Source: Agarivorans gilvus (GTDB lineage: Bacteria > Pseudomonadota > Gammaproteobacteria > Enterobacterales > Celerinatantimonadaceae). From it: 64,000 bases of DNA. Under the pieces are notes generated by a model. The model made no database searches, was not told the DNA's origin, and was given only the letters and a program-made list of their open reading frames with translations. The translations under genes and the position numbers were made by a program. The stretch spans positions 258,001 through 322,000 of the forward strand of contig NZ_CP013021.1 of the NCBI RefSeq assembly GCF_001420915.1. The letters run 5' to 3'. Positions 60,838-64,000 of the stretch are shown here, in pieces (position 1 is the first letter of the stretch; every line of letters begins with the position of its first letter).

Positions 60838-63800
60838 TTATTCAGGTTTAGCCATTGGACTTTGGGCGCTACTTGAAGAGCTACTGTTTCTCGCTCGTGG
60901 CTTACCTACGTTGATAGGTTTACGCACATAGGCTTTTTTAGGTTCTTCAGTTTTGCTTGCCGTGACCTGTACAGGAGCTGGTTTGGCCATGGCTGCTGAC
61001 GCATTACCTTTACCTTCAACCTTACTCGGTTTCAATTTACCGCGGTTGCTGCGTTTAGGTTTAACTTCAGCCTTACTTGCTTCAACTTCAGCCTTACTTG
61101 CTTCAACCTCAGCAGCCGCTTCAGGCGCTTCCGCTTTAGTTGCAACCGGGGTTTCGGTTGTTTCTTCAGCTGGTGCTTCGGCTTTGGTTTCAACAGGTGC
61201 TTCCGCTTTTGCTTCAACTGGGGCTTCCGGTTGTTCTTCAACAGGTGCTTCGGCTTTGGTTTCAACCGGTGTTTCAGCTTTTGCTTCTACAGGGGCTTCG
61301 GTTTTGGTTTCAACTGCTGCTTCGGCTTTAGCTTCAACCGTTGCTTCGGCCTTGGTTTCAACCGCTGCTTCCGCTTTTGCTTCAACCGGGGCTTCGGTTG
61401 TTTCTTCAACTGGTGCTTCGGCTTTAGTTTCAACTGCTGCTTCAGCTTTGGGTTCAACTGGTGCTTCAGCTTTGGTTTCAGCTGCTGCTTCAGCTTTAGT
61501 TTCAACTGGTGCTTCAGCTTTGGTTTCAGCAGGAGCTTCGGCTTTAGTTTCAACTGGTACTTCAGCTTTTGCTTCTACAGGGGCTTCGGCTTTAGTTTCA
61601 ACCGGTGCGTCTTCAGCTTCTGGGTAACGTGCATCTACCACTTCAGTGGCTGATTCGGCTTTGGGTAAATCGTTAAAACGTTTACGTCCGGCATTACTAG
61701 ACGCGCGACGGCGACGCTTTGGTTTTGCTGGAGCTTCAGAAGCCTCGTTAGCTGGCTTAGCCTCTGGCGCTTTATTTCCTTCAACTGGCGCGTTTTCTTT
61801 GCTTGGCGCAGGCGGAGGAGTAGGTTCTACTTTCGCTTGGCTAGCAGTGTCGTTATTAGCGGCCGCTTCTACGCGTACTTTTTTACGTAAATTACGGCGT
61901 TCTCGACGTTCTTTGATTTTCTGCTCTTTTGGCGCTTGTTCTTGTTTTGGAACATTGCTGTCTTGCGCCACGTCGTTGCTATCAGGCTTCGGCTTATTAC
62001 GTTGATCCTTACGACGACGGTTGGTTTGGCCTTCTTTACGCTCGGTTTTCTCTTTGCGTTCAGGGCGTTCTTGGTTGCGGTTATTGGTGTTACGCTTGTC
62101 TTTAGCAGCTCGTTCACCGCGTTGTTGGTTGTTACGACGGTTATTGCGCTGCTTGTCGTTATTGTTATTCGCTTTTGTCGCCGAGCTGGATTTGCTTTCA
62201 GGTGCTGGCTCAGAAGCAAATATCGAGCTAAAGAAAGCCACAATACGTTCTAGGAATGAAGGGCTGTTGGCGCTGCTTATTTTATTGGCATTAGCAGGCT
62301 TAGCCGATTTAGCAGGCACAGACGGGGCAGCAGGCGCGCTAAAGCCTTGTAGCACAGGTTGCTCTGCCTCAATACGCTCTTTTGCTGTTTGATTTGGCTG
62401 ATAAACAGGAGAAGGGTTTTCAGCTGTTAATTGGTAGCTGGCCTCTTGTGTTTCTTCGCCGCTGCGAATACGGGTAACGTCGTAATGAGGGGTTTCCATA
62501 TGTTGGTTAGGAATAATCACCAAGCGAACAGTATGGCGTTTCTCAAGCTTGTTAATGGCAACACGCTTTTCATTTAGAAGGTAAGCGGCAACCGGTACCG
62601 GCACTTGAGCATGAACTTCAGAAGTGTTCTCTTTAAGTGCTTCTTCTTCAAACAAGCGTAGGATCGATAAGGCTAAAGATTCGTTATCGCGAATAGTGCC
62701 CTGACCGCTACAACGAGGACAAATATGGGTGCTTGATTCGCCTAATGACGGACGTAGACGTTGACGTGACATTTCTAATAAGCCAAAGCGAGAAATGCGG
62801 CCTACTTGTACACGCGCGCGGTCTTGGCGCACAGCTTCACGGAAGCGGTTTTCAACTTCGCGTTGGTTTTTCACTGGTGTCATATCGATGAAATCGATAA
62901 CGACCAAACCACCTAAGTCACGTAGGCGTAATTGGCGAGCAATTTCATCGGCTGCTTCTAAGTTGGTTTGCAGCGCTGTTTCTTCGATGTCTCCGCCTTT
63001 GGTTGCGCGAGCTGAGTTGATATCGATAGAGGTCAGTGCCTCAGTTGGATCAATTACAATTGAGCCACCAGAGGGCAGGCGAACTTCCCGTTGGAAGGCC
63101 GACTCAATTTGTGACTCAATCTGATAATGGTTGAACATTGGCACTTCGCCTTCGTAGCGCTTCACGCGATTTACGAAGTCAGGGCGAACCAGCTCAATGT
63201 GTTTTTTAGCTTGCTCAAAAATAGTTTTGTTATCGATAAGGATTTCGCCCACATCGCGACGTAGGTAGTCACGAATGGCACGAACAATAACGTTACTTTC
63301 TTGGTGAATTAAGAATGGGGCAGCTTTAGATTCGGCAGCGTCGGTTATCGCTCCCCAATGATTTAGCAGTACTTTTAAGTCCCATTGCAGCTCTTCAGCA
63401 GATTTACCTACACCGGCAGTGCGAACAATTAAGCCCATTCCTGTAGGTAGTTCCAAGCCGTTCATGGCTTCTTTCAGTTGAGTGCGTTCATCTCCTTCGA
63501 TACGACGCGAGATACCGCCAGCACGAGGGTTATTAGGCATTAGTACCAAGTAGCTGCCAGCTAGGCTTATAAAGGTAGTGAGGGCGGCGCCTTTGTTGCC
63601 TCGTTCTTCTTTATCAATCTGAACGATGACCTCTTGACCTTCTTTTACTACTTCTTTAATGCTAGGACGGCCTTGATAAACGTAGCCTTCAGGGAAGTAT
63701 TCGCGGGCGATTTCTTTCATTGGAAGGAAACCATGTCGCTCTGCGCCATAGTCAACAAAAGCAGCTTCTAAACTAGGTTCTACTCGAGTAATTTTACCTT

Positions 63801-63927
63801 TGTAAATATTCGCTTTTTTCTGTTCGTGACCAGGACTTTCTATGTCTAAGTCGTATAGCCGTTGGCCATCGACCAATGCAACGCGCATCTCTTCAAGCTG
63901 CATTGCATTAATTAACATTCTTTTCAT
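60838..63927 (-). CDS. rne: Ribonuclease E
   Basis: 1029 residues. Main endonuclease of RNA decay and rRNA/tRNA processing. N-terminal half (to about 510): S1 domain (ANIYKGKITRVEPSLEAAFVDYGAERHGFLP), catalytic acids in ALTSIDINSAR and VVIDFIDM, zinc link CPRCSGQG. The C-terminal half is the disordered scaffold with Arg-rich RNA-binding blocks (RRNNQQRGERAAKDKRNTNN) and a long Glu/Lys/Ala/Val repeat. ATG at 63927. Its upstream leader, known to control rne in E. coli, is mostly outside the window. Confidence 0.95.
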   Translation of the reverse strand: MKRMLINAMQLEEMRVALVDGQRLYDLDIESPGHEQKKANIYKGKITRVEPSLEAAFVDYGAERHGFLPMKEIAREYFPEGYVYQGRPSIKEVVKEGQEVIVQIDKEERGNKGAALTTFISLAGSYLVLMPNNPRAGGISRRIEGDERTQLKEAMNGLELPTGMGLIVRTAGVGKSAEELQWDLKVLLNHWGAITDAAESKAAPFLIHQESNVIVRAIRDYLRRDVGEILIDNKTIFEQAKKHIELVRPDFVNRVKRYEGEVPMFNHYQIESQIESAFQREVRLPSGGSIVIDPTEALTSIDINSARATKGGDIEETALQTNLEAADEIARQLRLRDLGGLVVIDFIDMTPVKNQREVENRFREAVRQDRARVQVGRISRFGLLEMSRQRLRPSLGESSTHICPRCSGQGTIRDNESLALSILRLFEEEALKENTSEVHAQVPVPVAAYLLNEKRVAINKLEKRHTVRLVIIPNQHMETPHYDVTRIRSGEETQEASYQLTAENPSPVYQPNQTAKERIEAEQPVLQGFSAPAAPSVPAKSAKPANANKISSANSPSFLERIVAFFSSIFASEPAPESKSSSATKANNNNDKQRNNRRNNQQRGERAAKDKRNTNNRNQERPERKEKTERKEGQTNRRRKDQRNKPKPDSNDVAQDSNVPKQEQAPKEQKIKERRERRNLRKKVRVEAAANNDTASQAKVEPTPPPAPSKENAPVEGNKAPEAKPANEASEAPAKPKRRRRASSNAGRKRFNDLPKAESATEVVDARYPEAEDAPVETKAEAPVEAKAEVPVETKAEAPAETKAEAPVETKAEAAAETKAEAPVEPKAEAAVETKAEAPVEETTEAPVEAKAEAAVETKAEATVEAKAEAAVETKTEAPVEAKAETPVETKAEAPVEEQPEAPVEAKAEAPVETKAEAPAEETTETPVATKAEAPEAAAEVEASKAEVEASKAEVKPKRSNRGKLKPSKVEGKGNASAAMAKPAPVQVTASKTEEPKKAYVRKPINVGKPRARNSSSSSSAQSPMAKPE
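61126..61605 (-). repeat. About 20 tandem 24-bp repeats inside rne
   Basis: Residues about 775-934 are 20 copies of an eight-residue unit of form PVETKAEA with small changes (VEAKAEA, VEETTEA, VEPKAEA). Two VEASKAE copies follow. The unit is 24 bases, in frame, so copy number can change without breaking the gene. Confidence 0.85.
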
Positions 63928-64000
63928 TCTTGTTGCCTTGGGGTTGTATTGTTAAAACAACCTTTTGGACAGCAATTAACCTGCCTTAAATGGCCAGACC

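Noticed and set aside
61126..61605. Regular repeats that could suggest a CRISPR array
   Set aside because: The units are head to tail without spacers, in frame and coding inside rne. There are no cas genes in the window.
60953..61653. Rightward open frames of up to 224 codons (Ser/Thr/Gly/Ala-rich or Phe/Cys-rich)
   Set aside because: They are the opposite strand of the 24-base repeat in rne, where all frames stay open. No ribosome site or family.

Overview
The window is ordinary chromosome of a gammaproteobacterium. Gene content and order suggest a marine Alteromonadales-type organism of the Agarivorans/Shewanella kind. Points in favour are a pabB / class I fumarase pair, a PsrA-like TetR gene next to fadE, hexR divergent from glk, napFDABC followed by a 43-residue membrane protein, and an rne gene with a long repetitive tail. 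The genus is inference, not a search result.

Layout. Positions 1-5.7 kb: the start of pabB (leaves the window on the left), class I fumarase, then a leftward operon bufA-bufB-bufC-doxX that looks like a bufferin-type copper-binding peptide pathway, and a lipoprotein. Positions 5.9-11.3 kb: PsrA-like regulator + fadE, then hexR divergent from glk with HexR-like operators between them. Positions 11.4-24 kb: tRNA-Ser(GGA) followed by a defence island. It holds a possible structured RNA, a small PD-(D/E)XK nuclease, hsdR, two unknown genes on the opposite strand, then a tight operon hsdM-hsdS-DUF262-DUF262/DUF1524 and an unknown HTH-like protein. No integrase or matching tRNA repeat was found. 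Positions 24-37 kb: unknown exported protein, fumC, an NmrA-like/AraC pair, the proVWX osmolyte importer, a globin-coupled diguanylate cyclase, a LysE exporter, a U32 peptidase-family protein and SlyD. Positions 37-42 kb: phospholipase D-like lipoprotein, the radical-SAM protein YgiQ and an EAL phosphodiesterase.

Positions 42-54 kb form one nitrate-respiration and molybdenum-cofactor block: narP-narQ (leftward); moaA behind a clear Moco riboswitch; napFDABC plus a micro-ORF behind a promoter with CRP-like, FNR and NarP sites; mobA-moaBCDE; and moeA. The block holds the sensor, the cofactor route and the enzyme that uses the cofactor. Positions 54-64 kb: a GNAT enzyme, acylphosphatase, metG, udk, an asmA-like gene, a low-molecular-weight phosphatase and rne.

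Five well-conserved genes (proW, the phospholipase D gene, ygiQ, narQ, napC) are broken by seven apparent one-base deletions. Every one lies in or beside a short run of G or C. This looks like homopolymer under-calling in the assembly rather than gene decay, so I annotate each as one gene over its full span.
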